A stretch of 64,000 nt of DNA, taken from positions 496,001 to 560,000 of the forward strand of contig NZ_WUPT01000001.1 of assembly GCF_009830125.1 (NCBI RefSeq), in the 5' to 3' direction. The notes beneath the pieces were generated by a model. That model searched no databases. It was not told where the DNA came from and saw nothing but the letters and a program-made list of their open reading frames with translations. The stretch's first letter is position 1; every line of letters begins with the position of its first letter. Below, piece by piece: positions 44,824 through 53,306 of this stretch. Source of the DNA: Kangsaoukella pontilimi. Lineage in GTDB: Bacteria; Pseudomonadota; Alphaproteobacteria; Rhodobacterales; Rhodobacteraceae. Both the position numbers and the translations under genes were made by a program.

Positions 44824-45255
44824 TCAGCCTGCGCGAATCTGATCGAGTTGCTGGCCGAGACCCGGCGCAGGATAGCCCGCGCGGTCCAGTGCGCTCAGAA
44901 TATCCTCGGTGCTCATTCGGTCACCCGACGCCATGGCGAAAGCCCAGAGATAGGCCGACCGCGTCCCGGACGCGCAATAGGCCAGAACCGGCCCGTCCGC
45001 CGCGTCGATTGCATCCCGGTGGGCGGCAATGATGTCGAGGGTGAGCATCCCATGCGCAAGGGGCACATTCGTGAAGCCGATCCCCGCCGCCTCGGCGGCA
45101 TCGGCAAGACGCTCGGCTGACAAGGTCAGAGGGTTCTCGATGTCCGGCCGATTGCAAATGACGGCGCGGATGCCCGCCTCGGCCAGCGCCGGAATGTCTG
45201 CCGGTGTAATCTGAGATGAAACGCTGACCTTGTCGTCCAGTTGGCGGCCGATCAT
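44824..45255 (-). CDS. DUF442 / TIGR01244-type sulfur transferase or phosphatase
   Basis: 143 residues. Rhodanese/phosphatase-like active loop VLAYCASGTRSAYLWAF with the catalytic Cys, and the family start VSVSSQITPADIPALAEAGI, RAVICNRPD. In sulfide-detoxification loci this domain (often fused to the persulfide dioxygenase as Blh) handles persulfide sulfur. Here it is a separate gene, immediately downstream of the YeeE/YedE pair on the same strand. Confidence 0.88.
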   Translation of the reverse strand: MIGRQLDDKVSVSSQITPADIPALAEAGIRAVICNRPDIENPLTLSAERLADAAEAAGIGFTNVPLAHGMLTLDIIAAHRDAIDAADGPVLAYCASGTRSAYLWAFAMASGDRMSTEDILSALDRAGYPAPGLGQQLDQIRAG

Positions 45256-45262
45256 CCGATCC

Positions 45263-45691
45263 TCACGCGGGCTGCTCCTGAAGCCGCGCCTTCAAGGGCG
45301 GCGCGACCCACATACCCAGCACCATCGTGGCGAGAAAGACAAGTCCGCCCGTGCCGCCCCAGGTGATCGAGGCCATGGCCGGCCCCGGGCAGAGCCCGGC
45401 CAGACCCCAGCCCATACCGAACAGCGTCGAGCCGACGACAAGACGCCGTCCCAGCCGGGGTTCCGGCGGGGGAGGGAAGCTGCCGCCCAAGGCGGGAGCA
45501 CGGCGCGCAGCCGCGATACGCCAGGCGATTGCCATTGGCAGGATCGCGCCGCCCATCACGAAAGCGAGCGTCGGGTCCCACGCCCCGAAAATGTCGAGCC
45601 AGCCGATCACCTTGGTCGTGTCGGTCATGCCTGAGATCAGAAGACCGGCCCCGAAAAGGCCACCGGCGATGAAGGAAAAGACGGGACGCAT
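45263..45691 (-). CDS. YeeE/YedE family membrane protein, small half
   Basis: 142 residues from ATG 45691 (MRPVFSFIAGGLFGAGLLIS). Four membrane helices and the signature GWGLAGLCPGPAMASITWGG with its conserved Cys. Paired YeeE/YedE genes transport thiosulfate or sulfane sulfur. It overlaps the larger half by one base, so the two likely assemble together. Confidence 0.9.
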   Translation of the reverse strand: MRPVFSFIAGGLFGAGLLISGMTDTTKVIGWLDIFGAWDPTLAFVMGGAILPMAIAWRIAAARRAPALGGSFPPPPEPRLGRRLVVGSTLFGMGWGLAGLCPGPAMASITWGGTGGLVFLATMVLGMWVAPPLKARLQEQPA

Positions 45692-46116
45692 CAGACGACT
45701 CCCAGAATGTGGCGGAAGAGAACGACGGTCAGGCCGCCCGCGCCGATGTAGAAGATGGTGGCCACGATGCCCCGAAGGCTGAACCGCGAGATGCCGCACA
45801 CCCCGTGCCCCGAGGTGCAGCCATTGGCGATCCGGGTCCCGATCCCCACGAGCAGCCCGGCTGCCGCCACCACGATCAGGTTGTTGTTCACATGCGTGTC
45901 GGCCCCGCCCATGGCGATCGCCAGAGCACCCGGCACGATGACAAGCCCGGCGATGAAGCCGATCCGCTCACGCAGCGTGTCCCGCGCCGAGCCGTCCACG
46001 ACCCCGCCAAGGATGCCGGAGGCGCCCATGATGCGACCGTTCACCAGAAGGTAGAACGCGGCGGCGAGGCCGATGATGATCCCGCCCGCGAACCCCATGA
46101 TCCATTCCGTTGGCAT
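45691..46116 (-). CDS. YeeE/YedE family membrane protein, second half
   Basis: 141 residues with four helices (MGFAGGIIIGLAAAFYLLVN; ISRFSLRGIVATIFYIG) and the conserved motif IANGCTSGHGVCGISRFSLR, whose two Cys are thought to bind sulfur in this family. It lies 12 bases downstream of the persulfide dioxygenase gene. Part of the sulfide-response operon. Confidence 0.9.
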   Translation of the reverse strand: MPTEWIMGFAGGIIIGLAAAFYLLVNGRIMGASGILGGVVDGSARDTLRERIGFIAGLVIVPGALAIAMGGADTHVNNNLIVVAAAGLLVGIGTRIANGCTSGHGVCGISRFSLRGIVATIFYIGAGGLTVVLFRHILGVV

Positions 46117-46128
46117 TGGTTTTCGTCC

Positions 46129-46992
46129 TTAGAGTTTGTTGATCGGCACTTTGAGGAAGACGTCGCCCTTGTCGTCGGGCTCGGGCATGTTCCCGCCGCG
46201 CATGTTGACCTGAAGCGATGGCACGATGAGCTTGGGCATCCCCAGCGTCGCGTCGCGGGTCTGGCGCATCTCCACGAATTCCTCGCGGGCCTTGCCGCCG
46301 CCTACATGGACGTTCCTGGCCTTCTGCTCGCCCACGGTGCTTTCCCACGCATAAACGTCGCGCCCCGGCGCCTTGTAGTCGTGGCCGACGAAGATTCGCG
46401 TCTCGTCGGGCAGGGCGAGAATGCGCTGCACGCTGTCGTACATCGTGTCGGCCGAGCCGCCGGGAAAGTCGCAGCGCGCCGTGCCGAAATCGGGCATGAA
46501 AAGCGTATCACCGACAAAGGCGGCATCCCCGATGACGTAGGTCATGCAGGCGGGCGTGTGGCCCGGCGTGTGCATCACGTCACCCCGAAGCTGGCCGATA
46601 TGAAAGCTGTCGCCTTCCTCGAACAGCGCGTCGAACTGCGAGCCGTCACGCTGAAAGGCCGTGCCTTCGTTGAAGATCTTGCCGAAAGTGTCCTGCACGA
46701 CGGTGATATTGGAACCGATGCCGATCTTGCCGCCGAGTTTTTCCTGCAGATAGGGGGCGGCGGACAGGTGATCCGCATGGACGTGGGTTTCCAGGATCCA
46801 GGCCGTATTCAGGCCTTCCTTACCAATATATTCAATGATGGCGTCGGCCGACCGAGTGTCGGTGCGACCCGAGGCGTAGTCGAAGTCCAGAACGCTGTCG
46901 ATAATGGCGCAGGCGGTGCCCGTGGGATCCTTGACAACATATGAAATCGTGTTGGTCGCCTCGTCGAAGAATGCCTTGACGAACGGTGTCAT
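46129..46992 (-). CDS. Persulfide dioxygenase (ETHE1/Blh-like metallo-beta-lactamase fold)
   Basis: 287 residues from ATG 46992 (AAAGGAGGT upstream). Motif ILETHVHADHLSAAPYL supplies the metal ligands, with HTPGHTPACMTY, VGDTLFMPDFGTARCDFPGG and IFVGHDYKAPGRDV. These place it in the ETHE1/Blh branch that oxidises glutathione persulfide to sulfite with mononuclear iron. It is divergent from the SqrR-type regulator and heads the sulfide operon. Confidence 0.92.
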   Translation of the reverse strand: MTPFVKAFFDEATNTISYVVKDPTGTACAIIDSVLDFDYASGRTDTRSADAIIEYIGKEGLNTAWILETHVHADHLSAAPYLQEKLGGKIGIGSNITVVQDTFGKIFNEGTAFQRDGSQFDALFEEGDSFHIGQLRGDVMHTPGHTPACMTYVIGDAAFVGDTLFMPDFGTARCDFPGGSADTMYDSVQRILALPDETRIFVGHDYKAPGRDVYAWESTVGEQKARNVHVGGGKAREEFVEMRQTRDATLGMPKLIVPSLQVNMRGGNMPEPDDKGDVFLKVPINKL

Positions 46993-47043
46993 TCCAACCT
47001 CCTTTAATGTGGTGTATACATAGCATTCCGAGATCATATTTCA

Positions 47044-47053
47044 ATATCGATAT
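47044..47053. promoter_or_regulatory. Palindromic candidate operator of the sulfide regulator
   Basis: ATATCGATAT is a perfect ten-base palindrome in the AT-rich 73-base interval between the divergent dioxygenase and regulator genes, placed where a SqrR/BigR-type repressor would control both. Its exact match to reported SqrR sites cannot be judged by eye. Confidence 0.45.
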
Positions 47054-47065
47054 ATATAGTTGGTC

Positions 47066-47407
47066 ATGAATATACAAAGCCAGGAAACGAGGCAGGAGAT
47101 GCACGACGCGATGGCGGCTTCTGCCGATGAAGCGGCGGGCTGTCTGAGGGCGTTGTCGAACCCGTCAAGATTGCTTCTCCTTTGCCAGTTGGTGGACGGC
47201 GAGCGCAGCGTGGGAGAGCTTGAGAACGCTCTCGATCTGGGACAGGCATATGTCTCGCAGCAATTGGCGCGTCTGAGGGGCGAGGGGTTGGTCAAAGCGG
47301 TGCGCGACGGTCGAATCGTTCGTTATTCGCTGGCGGACCCTCGGGTCGTCCCACTGTTGCAAGTGCTCTATGAGCAGTTCTGCAACCCTGCATTGCGCGC
47401 CGAATAA
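47066..47407 (+). CDS. ArsR-family sulfide/persulfide-responsive repressor (SqrR/BigR-like)
   Basis: 113 residues from ATG 47066 (TTG 47060 is also in frame). Winged-helix: LRALSNPSRLLLLCQLVDGE, SVGELENALDLGQAYVSQQL, ARLRGEGLVKAVRDGRIVRY. Cys40 (LLLLCQL) and Cys106 (EQFCNP) are 66 residues apart, the same spacing as the redox Cys pair of Rhodobacter SqrR that forms a polysulfide bridge. The typical metal-binding pattern of metal sensors is absent. Divergent from the persulfide dioxygenase operon, which it likely represses. Confidence 0.88.
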   Translation: MNIQSQETRQEMHDAMAASADEAAGCLRALSNPSRLLLLCQLVDGERSVGELENALDLGQAYVSQQLARLRGEGLVKAVRDGRIVRYSLADPRVVPLLQVLYEQFCNPALRAE

Positions 47408-47567
47408 GCGGGCGAACGCCGAAAAAACGCACATATCCACAGCTTTCCCCCGGGAATATGGTCCGCTTCGGTCCAATTCGGGTCACGTCCGTGTTACGAT
47501 GGTCGAACATTCAACGACGAACACGAATTGCAAAAATTCGGGCGAGGGACCGAAACGGGAGGACCCC

Positions 47568-47789
47568 ATGAAGGATCTGCCAGCCACTTATGGCGACAGG
47601 GACGATGTCGACCACCTGATAGACCGTCTCCTCGCCGACCCCGGCACTGTCGAAGACGTGAAGACGCTTCTGCGGCACAAGATGTCGGCGCCCGATGTGA
47701 TCGCGGTTGCGCCTGTCTGTGCGCGCTCCTTGCAGGCCGATAGGGCCGAGGAGGATGTCGAAGACATGTGGGACAACGTCCCCATCTGA
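47568..47789 (+). CDS. Small hypothetical cytosolic protein
   Basis: 73 residues from ATG 47568 (GGGAGGACCCC upstream). Sequence is acidic and helical (DDVDHLIDRLLADPGTVEDV, APVCARSLQADRAEEDVEDM). No family recognised. Ends 64 bases before the hydratase/dehydrogenase gene on the same strand, so possibly co-transcribed. Confidence 0.6.
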   Translation: MKDLPATYGDRDDVDHLIDRLLADPGTVEDVKTLLRHKMSAPDVIAVAPVCARSLQADRAEEDVEDMWDNVPI

Positions 47790-47853
47790 GGCAGGAAAGC
47801 GCCTTCCGGCGGAACCGCGCTTGTTTTTCGCCAGCCATGGCGTAGAAAACAGC

Positions 47854-49932
47854 ATGGGCCGAGAAGACAGGATCGCACCGGCGGCAGAGGTCGAGGTCGA
47901 GCGGCGTGGCCATGTCGCTGTCCTCAGGCTTTTGACCGCCCCGACGGGCGCGCTGACACGCGAGCTCAGGCGCGATATTCTTCTGACAATCAATCAGTTA
48001 GCCGCCGATGATGATGTGCGGGCCATCGTCCTGACCGGGGCGATGGGCGTCTTCGCAGTGGGTACCAGCCTTGAGACCGGGGACGAGCTTGGCGACGATC
48101 CGGACCTGGCTGCGGTCTGCGACCGGATCGAGGCGCTGAAAATACCGTGCATTGCCGCAATCTCGGGCGCGGCGCTCGGCAACGGGCTCGAACTGGCGCT
48201 GGCGGCACATTACCGGGTGGTCAGCCCCTCGGCACGGCTGGGTGCCCCGGAAATCACCATCGGTCTTGTCCCGAATGCCGGCGGCACGCAGCGTCTGCCG
48301 AAGGTGGTGGGCGGCGTGGCGGCATTGAAGATCCTGCTGAGCGGACGCGCGGTGAATGGCGTATCGGCCGGGAAGCTGGGCCTCGCGGACCGCGTTGTCG
48401 ATACGGACATCCTGGAGGCCGCCGTGGCCTTCGCCGACGAGGTGATCGCCAGTGTCTCGGAACTGCCCCGCAACTCTACGCGGCGCGACCGTCTGGGAGA
48501 GGGCGGACCGTTCCTGGAAGCGGTGTCACAACACAAGGCCGTCGCGGCGCGGAGCGGGCTCGATGCACCGCTCAGGCTGATCGAATGCGTCGAAGCGGCT
48601 CTGCTCCTGCCCTACGAGATCGGCCGCGGCCTTGAAAGCGCGGCCTTCGAAGATCTCGTCCATTCCGAGCATTCCCGTTCGCTCCGCCATGTTTTCGCAG
48701 CCGAGCGCCGCTTGCAGGCGCGGACGGCCGAGACCGGGCGCGTACCGTCGCGGCCTCTGAACAGCGCGGCGGTTCTTGCGGCGCGGGGTCTTGGCAACGA
48801 GGTCGCTGTCGCCGCGCTTGATGCCGGGTTCAAGGTCTCGGTGGCCGAACGCACGGACGAGGCGCTGGAAGCAGGCGTCACCCGCGTGATCGAGCATTAC
48901 GACGCCCGTGTCGCGGCAGGCCGGATGACCGAAGACGCGGTGGAAGCCACGCTCGACCGGATGAACGCCGTCTGCGGATACCGGACGCTGGGCAACGTGG
49001 ATATCGTGATCGACCCGGGCCCATCCATCGCCCGCGAGCGGGTGGCCGAGATCGACGCCGTGCTCAAGGCGGGGGCGATCTTCGCCACGGGCAGCGACCA
49101 TGTGGACCTTGCGCGGATCGCGCAATCTACCGGGCGGCCCGCCGATGTGGTAGGTTTCAAAATGTATCCGGGTCTTCTGAAGAACCGGATCGTCGAGCTG
49201 AGCGTTCTCAAGGAGACATCGCCAAAAGCGCGGGAAACCGCGCGCGCCTTCGCCCGCAAGATCGGGCGGCTGATCGTCGAGACGGGCGCGGGCGGAAAGG
49301 GCATCGGCGCGCAGGTGACCGACGCGCTTCATGCCGCCGCAGACGCCGCCGTCCTCGACGGCGCCTCCATTGCGCAGGTGGATGCCGCGCTGCGCGACTG
49401 GGGGCTGCCCTATGGCTCGTTCGCATGGCGCGACGCGCAGGGGCTGGAGCGTGCGCTCAAGGATCGGTCTGCCGGCGAGGTCGACAGCCGTCTCGCCGCC
49501 AATGGCCGGACAGGCCGCAAGGTGGGGCGCGGCTTCTACAGCTATGCCCGCCGGGGCGCGCCCGGGGTCGAAGACCCGCTTGTCGCGCAGCTGATCCAGA
49601 CCATGCGGGCCGAACGCGGGATCAAGCCTCGCAAGCCGTCAGATGGCGAGGTGCGCCTCGCCTGCGTGGCCGCCATGGCGGGGGCGGGGGCGCGGATGCT
49701 GATGGAAGGCACCGCGCTCAGGCCGTCCGATATCGACATGGTCGCGGTCCACGGGCTTGGCTTTGCGCGCCGCACCGGCGGGGTCATGTTCGCCGCCGAC
49801 CTGATCGGACTGGAGCGTATTCGTGACGTGCTGGCGCGCCTTTCGGAACGCGAGCGTCGCGTGCCGAAGCCGTCGCCCATCTTCGACGACCTGATCCGGG
49901 CCGGTAAGGGCTTTTCCGACCTCGACGGCTGA
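47854..49932 (+). CDS. Enoyl-CoA hydratase/3-hydroxyacyl-CoA dehydrogenase-type fusion, dehydrogenase half degenerate
   Basis: 692 residues from ATG 47854. Crotonase half: ISGAALGNGLELALAAHYRV with Glu113, and GAPEITIGLVPNAGGTQRLP with Glu133, the two catalytic Glu positions. The oxyanion segment reads GVFAVGTSLETG rather than FSAGADI. From ~residue 300 a 3-hydroxyacyl-CoA dehydrogenase fold follows, but its NAD glycine motif is replaced by AARGLGNEVAVAA and the GxHFFSP catalytic-His motif reads VVGFKMYPG (Lys436). So hydratase activity may persist while dehydrogenase activity is doubtful. The C-terminal fold remains intact in length. Confidence 0.82.
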   Translation: MGREDRIAPAAEVEVERRGHVAVLRLLTAPTGALTRELRRDILLTINQLAADDDVRAIVLTGAMGVFAVGTSLETGDELGDDPDLAAVCDRIEALKIPCIAAISGAALGNGLELALAAHYRVVSPSARLGAPEITIGLVPNAGGTQRLPKVVGGVAALKILLSGRAVNGVSAGKLGLADRVVDTDILEAAVAFADEVIASVSELPRNSTRRDRLGEGGPFLEAVSQHKAVAARSGLDAPLRLIECVEAALLLPYEIGRGLESAAFEDLVHSEHSRSLRHVFAAERRLQARTAETGRVPSRPLNSAAVLAARGLGNEVAVAALDAGFKVSVAERTDEALEAGVTRVIEHYDARVAAGRMTEDAVEATLDRMNAVCGYRTLGNVDIVIDPGPSIARERVAEIDAVLKAGAIFATGSDHVDLARIAQSTGRPADVVGFKMYPGLLKNRIVELSVLKETSPKARETARAFARKIGRLIVETGAGGKGIGAQVTDALHAAADAAVLDGASIAQVDAALRDWGLPYGSFAWRDAQGLERALKDRSAGEVDSRLAANGRTGRKVGRGFYSYARRGAPGVEDPLVAQLIQTMRAERGIKPRKPSDGEVRLACVAAMAGAGARMLMEGTALRPSDIDMVAVHGLGFARRTGGVMFAADLIGLERIRDVLARLSERERRVPKPSPIFDDLIRAGKGFSDLDG

Positions 49933-49936
49933 TACG

Positions 49937-50152
49937 TCAGCTCAGGAAAACGCCCAGCACCACGGTCATCAGCCCAAGTGCCGATATCGCCAGCGCCCCG
50001 AGGTTTAGCGCCACGACCTTCTGGAGCCGCGCCTTCATCGCCTCGTCATCGAGCCCCTCGCGGCGCGCTTTCGCGGCGATCACGATGCACCAGATCAGGC
50101 CCAGAAGGCCCACAAGCGTCAGTCCCGCGCCTATCCAGATCAGTGCTTCCAT
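49937..50152 (-). CDS. Small two-helix membrane protein
   Basis: 71 residues from ATG 50152. Two hydrophobic helices (ALIWIGAGLTLVGLLGLIWC and VALNLGALAISALGLMTVVL) flank a charged loop AKARREGLDDEAMKARLQKV. I recognise it as a common Rhodobacteraceae membrane protein of unknown function. Convergent with the fusion gene, divergent from gapR. Confidence 0.7.
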   Translation of the reverse strand: MEALIWIGAGLTLVGLLGLIWCIVIAAKARREGLDDEAMKARLQKVVALNLGALAISALGLMTVVLGVFLS

Positions 50153-50283
50153 CGCCCGTTCCTTCCCGTGCTCTTGGCGCATCGCACCTAACCGGCATCC
50201 GTCCCGCGAGCAAGCACTTGCAGCCCGGCAGCCGCGCCGGTATCGGTCTGTCTCCCACCGGCTGCAACAGGCATGAGGACCCC

Positions 50284-50541
50284 ATGGACGACAGCGTCAC
50301 CGATCAGAGCTACCGTGTCACCGCGGACGAACTCCGCCAGTTCATCGAGCGTTTCGAACGCCTCGAAGCCGAGAAGAAAGACATCGCGGACCAGCAGAAG
50401 GAAGTGATGGCCGAAGCCAAGGGGCGCGGCTATGACACCAAGGTCATGCGCAAGGTGATCGCGCTGCGCAAACGCGAGCCCGACGACATCGCGGAAGAGG
50501 AAGCGGTGCTCGACATGTACAAATCCGCTCTTGGCATGTGA
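50284..50541 (+). CDS. gapR: GapR-family nucleoid protein (DUF2312)
   Basis: 85 residues from ATG 50284 (GAGGAC upstream). The DUF2312 core is complete: ADELRQFIERFERLEAEKKD, IADQQKEVMAEAKGRGYDTK, VMRKVIALRKREPDDIAEEE, AVLDMYKSALG. GapR binds overtwisted, AT-rich DNA ahead of polymerases and assists topoisomerases in Caulobacter. Length and motifs are canonical. Confidence 0.93.
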   Translation: MDDSVTDQSYRVTADELRQFIERFERLEAEKKDIADQQKEVMAEAKGRGYDTKVMRKVIALRKREPDDIAEEEAVLDMYKSALGM

Positions 50542-50553
50542 GGCCGCGCGCGG

Positions 50554-51432
50554 TCACGCTTCCAGAAATGTCACGCCCGGTATCGTCCTGATCCGGGCGA
50601 CATCCATCTCGTAAAGTTCGGTCAGGTCCGCGACGGTCTCTTCCGTCCAGCCGGGAATGTCGATGACTGTCTCGACCGCCTCACTAACCGCATGCGCTTC
50701 GAGAAAGGCGGCGATGGCGGTGCGGCGGCGGTTCTCGGTCAGGTCGGCGCGGGTAGAGAGGAACTCCGACAGGCGGCTCAGCCCGTCCGGCGTGATGATC
50801 CGCTCGGCCATGTCGAGCGCGCCATCGAGCGCCGTGAACGGATCATGCTGTGTCAGGTCCCGCATGATTTCCGACCAGAGGAACGGTGTATCTTCGTGGC
50901 ACCAGACGGTGATCGGTGCGCCCGGCACCGCGCCGGCAATCCGCGCGACGACATCCGACCAGAGAAGCTGTTCGAGTGCGACGCCGGCAAGGGCCGCCCC
51001 GCGCGCCTCGGGCGTCTCGGCATGGCGCGCGACGAGATCCGGGATGAAGGTGGCGGGGTTTCGGACCGCAAGGGCAAAGCCGACCTCGTGGCTCGGGAAA
51101 CAGGCGCGAAGCCATGCCGCCTTGTCTGCTTTGGGGTAAAGCCCGTCAGGCCCCAACGCCACCTTGTCCCGGCACAGGAAATTTTCACTCGACAGCACGA
51201 TCCGGTCGGCACTTTCGTCGTCCCGGATGGTTTCGATCAGCAGGGTTTCGGTCTCGGCGCTGGCGGGGGCGCCCCTCAGCTTTGTCGAGACATCGCCGAT
51301 CAACTCGCGGTATCGCCCCGGTCCCGGCACGACGATCCCTTCCTCGGCCAGACGCGCGCGGTTCCGCAGGATCGAGCGGATCAGAAGCCCGTCGTCGGTG
51401 CAATGCGCGCCGAGATGGAAAAGGATCTGCAT
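50554..51432 (-). CDS. Sulfotransferase-like family protein
   Basis: 292 residues. Begins MQILFHLGAHCTDDGLLIRS, which resembles the PAPS-binding loop of sulfotransferases (FHIGAHKTGTTS), but the Lys and Thr are replaced by Cys and Asp. The VLSSENFLCRDKVALG stretch and VGFALAVRNPATFIPDLVAR also fit this fold. With the degenerate loop, catalysis is doubtful. It is convergent with gapR. Confidence 0.65.
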   Translation of the reverse strand: MQILFHLGAHCTDDGLLIRSILRNRARLAEEGIVVPGPGRYRELIGDVSTKLRGAPASAETETLLIETIRDDESADRIVLSSENFLCRDKVALGPDGLYPKADKAAWLRACFPSHEVGFALAVRNPATFIPDLVARHAETPEARGAALAGVALEQLLWSDVVARIAGAVPGAPITVWCHEDTPFLWSEIMRDLTQHDPFTALDGALDMAERIITPDGLSRLSEFLSTRADLTENRRRTAIAAFLEAHAVSEAVETVIDIPGWTEETVADLTELYEMDVARIRTIPGVTFLEA

Positions 51433-51520
51433 AAGCGCCGGTTTCGTTCTCTGCCTTGCCCCGGCCTGAGCCTAGCGTTGGGCGCTGGACAGGGAAAGGC
51501 GTTTCGCGCTAGGGCGATGG

Positions 51521-53182
51521 ATGATGACCGACGAAAAGACTCAACTTCCCGGCATATCCGTGCCCCGGCCAGAGCCATGGTCGCTGGGCGCTGGCGCCAT
51601 TGCGGCGCTTGTGCTGATGCCGATCCTGTCGGTCCTCTGGATCGCGGCCAATCCGGTCGAGAACATCTGGCCGCACCTGATGTCCACGACTCTGCCGCGC
51701 TATCTGTCGAACACCTTGGTCGTCATGCTGTCGGTCGGAATTCTGTCGGCAGTGATCGGCACGGTGACAGCATGGTTCGTGGTCATGTACCGTTTTCCGG
51801 GCGTGCGCTGGCTGGAATGGGCGCTTTTGCTGCCGCTCGCCGTTCCGGGCTATCTGGGGGCCTATGCGCTGGTCGATTTCCTGGACTATGCGGGGCCGGT
51901 TCAGACGGCGCTTCGCGAGGCAATGGGCTGGCAATCGGCCCAGGATTACGCCTTCCCGGAGATCCGGTCGCGGGGCGGGGCGATCTTCGTTCTGACGGCG
52001 TCGCTTTATCCTTACGTCTACCTTCTGGCGCGGGTCGGGTTCCGCGAGCAGTCGGGCTGCGCGCATGAGGTGGCGCGCGCGCTCGGAGCGGGTGGCATGG
52101 GCCGTTTCTTCCGTGTCGGTCTGCCCTTGGCGCGGCCAGCCGTGGCGGCAGGCGCCGCCATCGTGATGATGGAAACGGTGAACGACTACGGCACCGTCGA
52201 CTTCTTCGGCGTGCAGACCCTGACGACCGGCATCTTCGCGGTCTGGCTGGAGGCGCGGAACGCCGGGGGCGCGGCCCAGATCGCGACCGTCATACTCGCC
52301 ATGATCCTCGCCCTCGTGGCGCTCGAGAAGATCAGCCGACGCAAGGTGCGGTTTCACCGCCTGTCGCGGCAGAGCCGCCGGCTGGAAAGAGTCGACCTCA
52401 AGGGCGGGCGAGGCTGGGGGGCGACGCTTCTCTGCCTTGTGCCTTTTCTGGGCGGCTTCGTCCTGCCCGTGGCGGTCCTTGGCCACCACGCACTGACCCG
52501 TCCAGACCGCTGGCTCGCGCCGGGGCTGGCCGATGCTCTCTGGAACACCGTCCTCGTGGGCGGCGCAGCGGCTGCGCTGACGGTCATGGCAGCGCTCTTC
52601 ATGGTCTATGGTGTGCGCCTGTCAGGTCGTCGCCTGCCACGGCTGCTATTGCCCGTGACGACAATCGGCTACGCGGCGCCCGGCGCCGTGCTGGCGGTTG
52701 GCCTGCTTATCCCGCTTGCCGCCTTCGACAACGCGGTCGCAGATGCGATCCTCGCCGTCACCGGCTGGGATCCGGGGCTGATGCTGACGGGGGGCGCGGC
52801 GGTGCTGGTCTATGCCTATGCCGTTCGATTCTTCGCCATCGGGCAGGGGGCGGCCGATGCGGCGATGGACCGGATATCCCCCAGCCTGCCCATGGCCGCG
52901 CGCACGCTCGGCCAGACACCCACAGGGACGCTTGGACGGGTCTATCTGCCGCTGATACGGGGCTCGGTGGCGACGGCGCTGCTACTCGTCTTCGTGGATT
53001 GCGTGAAGGAGCTGCCAGCGACGCTGCTTCTGCGCCCGTTCAACTTCAACACGCTGGCCACCCGCGCCCATGAGCAGGCGAGCCTTGAGAAAATCGCCGA
53101 CGCCGCGCCCTCGGCCATCCTGATCATCGGCGTGAGCCTTGTCGCCGTGGCGCTCGTGGCGCGCGCAAGCCGCGCGCGGTGA
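51521..53182 (+). CDS. Iron(III)-type ABC transporter permease (FbpB-like), no partner genes visible
   Basis: 553 residues from ATG 51521 (ATG 51524 also possible). Two fused permease domains of about six helices each, with EAA loops in VARALGAGGMGRFFRVGLPL and ARTLGQTPTGTLGRVYLPLI. Its length and opening resemble FbpB/ThiP permeases. In typical loci the ATPase and binding protein lie alongside; here the upstream neighbour is unrelated and a tRNA follows 48 bases after the stop. Either the partners are elsewhere or the operon was disrupted. Confidence 0.9.
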   Translation: MMTDEKTQLPGISVPRPEPWSLGAGAIAALVLMPILSVLWIAANPVENIWPHLMSTTLPRYLSNTLVVMLSVGILSAVIGTVTAWFVVMYRFPGVRWLEWALLLPLAVPGYLGAYALVDFLDYAGPVQTALREAMGWQSAQDYAFPEIRSRGGAIFVLTASLYPYVYLLARVGFREQSGCAHEVARALGAGGMGRFFRVGLPLARPAVAAGAAIVMMETVNDYGTVDFFGVQTLTTGIFAVWLEARNAGGAAQIATVILAMILALVALEKISRRKVRFHRLSRQSRRLERVDLKGGRGWGATLLCLVPFLGGFVLPVAVLGHHALTRPDRWLAPGLADALWNTVLVGGAAAALTVMAALFMVYGVRLSGRRLPRLLLPVTTIGYAAPGAVLAVGLLIPLAAFDNAVADAILAVTGWDPGLMLTGGAAVLVYAYAVRFFAIGQGAADAAMDRISPSLPMAARTLGQTPTGTLGRVYLPLIRGSVATALLLVFVDCVKELPATLLLRPFNFNTLATRAHEQASLEKIADAAPSAILIIGVSLVAVALVARASRAR

Positions 53183-53230
53183 CACACGCGTTCTTGCAAA
53201 CGCATCCACAAATGCGTACGAGACGCCAGC

Positions 53231-53306
53231 GCCCCTATAGCTCAGCTGGTAGAGCATCTGATTTGTAATCAGAGGGTCGGGAGTTCGAGTCTCTCTGGGG
53301 GCACCA
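53231..53306 (+). tRNA. tRNA-Thr (anticodon TGT)
   Basis: 76 bases with encoded CCA. Acceptor stem GCCCCTA pairs with TGGGGGC (one wobble); D-arm with AGCTCAGCTGGTAGAGC; anticodon arm TCTGA-TTTGTAA-TCAGA with TGT at loop positions 34-36; T-arm GGGAGTTCGAGTCTCTC. Reads ACN threonine codons. The DNA 3' to it is markedly AT-rich and of different gene content, so it may mark an integration site. Confidence 0.97.
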
